A stretch of 17,745 nt of DNA from Trebonia sp. (lineage in GTDB: Bacteria; Actinomycetota; Actinomycetes; Streptosporangiales; Streptosporangiaceae). Where the stretch lies: NCBI GenBank assembly GCA_030038035.1, contig JASHPP010000521.1, positions 1 to 17,745 of the forward strand, in the 5' to 3' direction. The notes beneath the pieces were generated by a model that saw only the letters and a program-made list of their open reading frames with translations, searched no databases and was not told where the DNA came from. Of the stretch, positions 16,345 to 17,745 are shown piece after piece (positions within the stretch are counted from its first letter, which is position 1; the number at the start of each line of letters is the position of its first letter). A program made the translations under genes and the position numbers.

Positions 16345-17127
16345 TTGTCCATGAACATCGTCGTCTGCGTTAAGCAGGTGCCGGATACCGCGGTGGAGCG
16401 GATGCTGCGGCCGGATGGGACGCTGGACCGGGCTGCGGCTGACGGGCTGATCAATGAGCTGGATGAGTACGCGATCGAGGAGGGGCTGCGGATCGCCGAG
16501 GCGCACGGGGGCGAGGTGACGGTGTTGTCGATGGGCCCGGGCAAGGCGGCGGAGTCGGTCCGCAAGGCGCTGTCGATGGGGGCGGACAGGGCGGTGCACC
16601 TGGCCGATGAGGCGCTGGCCGGGTCGGACGCGCTGGCCACGTCGTATGCGATGGCGCGGGTGCTGACGGTGATCGGGTTCGACCTGGTGATCTGCGGGTC
16701 GGAGTCGACCGACGCGCGGACCGGGGTGCTGCCGGCGATGCTGGCCGAGCGGCTGGGGGTGGCGCAGCTGACGCTGGCGTCGAAGGTGGACATCGACGGG
16801 ACCGCGGTGAGCATCCGCCGGGTGTCGGATGAGGGGTATGACATCGTGGCGGGGCAGCTGCCGGCGGTGGTGAGCGTGGTGGAGAAGATCAACGAGCCGC
16901 GCTACCCCTCGTTCAAGGGGATCATGGCGGCGAAGAAGAAGCCGGTGCGGGCGCTGACCCTGGCCGGGGCGGGCATCGACCCGGCAGAAGTGGGCCTGGG
17001 CGGCTCGGCGACCGCGGTCGCGGACTTCGCCGCCCGCCCGCCGCGGGCGGCCGGCGTCGTGGTCAGGGACGACGGGGACGGCGGCGTCAAGGTGGCCGCG
17101 TTCCTGGCCGGGCGGAAGTTCATCTGA
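16345..17127 (+). CDS. etfB: Electron transfer flavoprotein, beta subunit
   Basis: 260 residues, normal for EtfB. With EtfA it takes electrons from acyl-CoA and related dehydrogenases and passes them to the respiratory chain; the beta subunit binds AMP. The N-terminus MSMNIVVCVKQVPDT, then INELDEYAIEEGLRI, SMGPGKAAESVRKALSMGAD, CGSESTDARTGVLPAMLAE and the C-terminal region INEPRYPSFKGIMAAKKKP are typical. The start is TTG 16345, because GGAGGAGG (16331-16338) sits six bases before it; ATG 16351 is the alternative two codons in. The gene is followed 15 bases later by etfA. Confidence 0.96.
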   Translation: MSMNIVVCVKQVPDTAVERMLRPDGTLDRAAADGLINELDEYAIEEGLRIAEAHGGEVTVLSMGPGKAAESVRKALSMGADRAVHLADEALAGSDALATSYAMARVLTVIGFDLVICGSESTDARTGVLPAMLAERLGVAQLTLASKVDIDGTAVSIRRVSDEGYDIVAGQLPAVVSVVEKINEPRYPSFKGIMAAKKKPVRALTLAGAGIDPAEVGLGGSATAVADFAARPPRAAGVVVRDDGDGGVKVAAFLAGRKFI

Positions 17128-17142
17128 AGGGGAGGGGGACAC

Positions 17143-17745
17143 ATGGCTGAGGTGCTGGTTCTCGCAGAATATTCCGGCGGGGAGGTCAAGAAGGTGACGG
17201 CCGAGCTGCTGACCGCGGCGGCCCGGCTCGGCGAGCCCGCCGTGGTGTGGGCGGGCCCGGGGGCGGAGGAGGCGCGGGCGCGGCTGGCCGAGTACGGCGC
17301 TGCCCGGGTGTACGTGGCCGATTCCGCCGAGTTCGGCGAGTACCCGGTGGCCCCGAAGGCGGAGCTGCTCGCTCAGCTGGTCGCGGACCGGGCGCCCGCG
17401 GCGGTGCTTGTCGCGGGCACCGCCGAGGGCAAGGAGATCGCCGGGCGGCTCGCGGTCAAGACCGGCTCCGGGGTGCTCACCGACGCCGTCGACGTCACCG
17501 CCGGCCCGGACGGGACCCCGGTCGCCGTCCAGGCGAACTTCGGCGGCGCGATCACCGTGCACGCCACCGTGACCAGGGGCACCCCGATCATCGCCATCCG
17601 CCCGAACGCGATCACCGCCGAACGCTCCCCCGGGCGGGCCGAGAAGGTCCCCGTGGAGTTCGGTGTGAGTGAAGGGGCGAAAGGTGCGCGGGTCCTGCAC
17701 CGGGAAGCGACCGAGCGCGGCGCGCGGCCGGACCTGACCGAAGCG
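17143..17745 (+). CDS. etfA: Electron transfer flavoprotein, alpha subunit (5' part)
   Basis: 201 codons are visible, then the window ends; a full EtfA is about 320 residues, so the C-terminal FAD-binding domain is missing from view. The visible part is the N-terminal domain: MAEVLVLAEYSGGEVKKV, AARLGEPAVVW, LVAGTAEGKEIAGRLAVKTG, VQANFGGAITVHATVTRGTPIIAIRPNA. The start is ATG 17143 after a strong purine-rich ribosome-binding site (GGGGAGGGGG). It is in an operon with etfB. Confidence 0.95.
   Translation, partial: MAEVLVLAEYSGGEVKKVTAELLTAAARLGEPAVVWAGPGAEEARARLAEYGAARVYVADSAEFGEYPVAPKAELLAQLVADRAPAAVLVAGTAEGKEIAGRLAVKTGSGVLTDAVDVTAGPDGTPVAVQANFGGAITVHATVTRGTPIIAIRPNAITAERSPGRAEKVPVEFGVSEGAKGARVLHREATERGARPDLTEA

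Noticed and set aside
16106..16354. Small plus-strand frame overlapping the etfB start
   Set aside because: It covers the candidate promoter and ribosome-binding site of etfB and has no coding bias.
16066..17700. Minus-strand open frame (544 codons) opposite etfB/etfA
   Set aside because: It is antisense to clear etfB and etfA genes, with Arg/His/Pro-rich composition and no recognisable domain.

Overview
The window is high-GC DNA with actinobacterial gene order and codon use: GTG and TTG starts, tight start/stop overlaps and short hairpins as likely terminators. The order sucC-sucD-perM-purN-purH, with folD next, matches the core region known from mycobacteria (Rv0951 to Rv0957) and Streptomyces. 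I cannot name the genus from sequence alone.

Region by region: 1-200 holds the possible tail of an unidentified gene, a direct repeat and a strong hairpin. 201-3720 (minus strand) is sucC-sucD followed by a PerM/DUF6350-type membrane protein. 3920-5341 (plus) is a second PerM/DUF6350 paralogue divergent from sucC, so two paralogues in opposite orientation flank sucCD. 5526-6011 (minus) is a small membrane protein of unknown function. 6048-9102 (plus) is purN-purH-folD, covering the late formyl-folate steps of purine synthesis and the enzyme that interconverts their one-carbon donor. 9141-15532 (minus) is a tight five-gene operon: a processive family-2 glycosyltransferase, a membrane-anchored beta-helix protein resembling AlgG-type C5-epimerases, a secreted beta-helix lipoprotein, a UDP-glucose/GDP-mannose dehydrogenase, and a lipoprotein with an HNH-like fold that has lost its key Asp-His pair. 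15533-16344 is a long divergent intergenic region with an AT-rich island and two small palindromes. 16345-17745 (plus) is etfB and the first part of etfA, cut by the window end.

The most interesting unit is the five-gene operon. It parallels the logic of alginate synthesis (synthase, epimerase, second beta-helix/lyase-like protein, sugar-nucleotide dehydrogenase) but lies in an actinobacterial context, and no PilZ/Alg44-like gene is visible. I infer an exported uronic-acid polysaccharide (glucuronan-, hyaluronan- or alginate-like). The product is not determined by sequence. The second item of note is the duplicated, inverted perM pair around sucCD.
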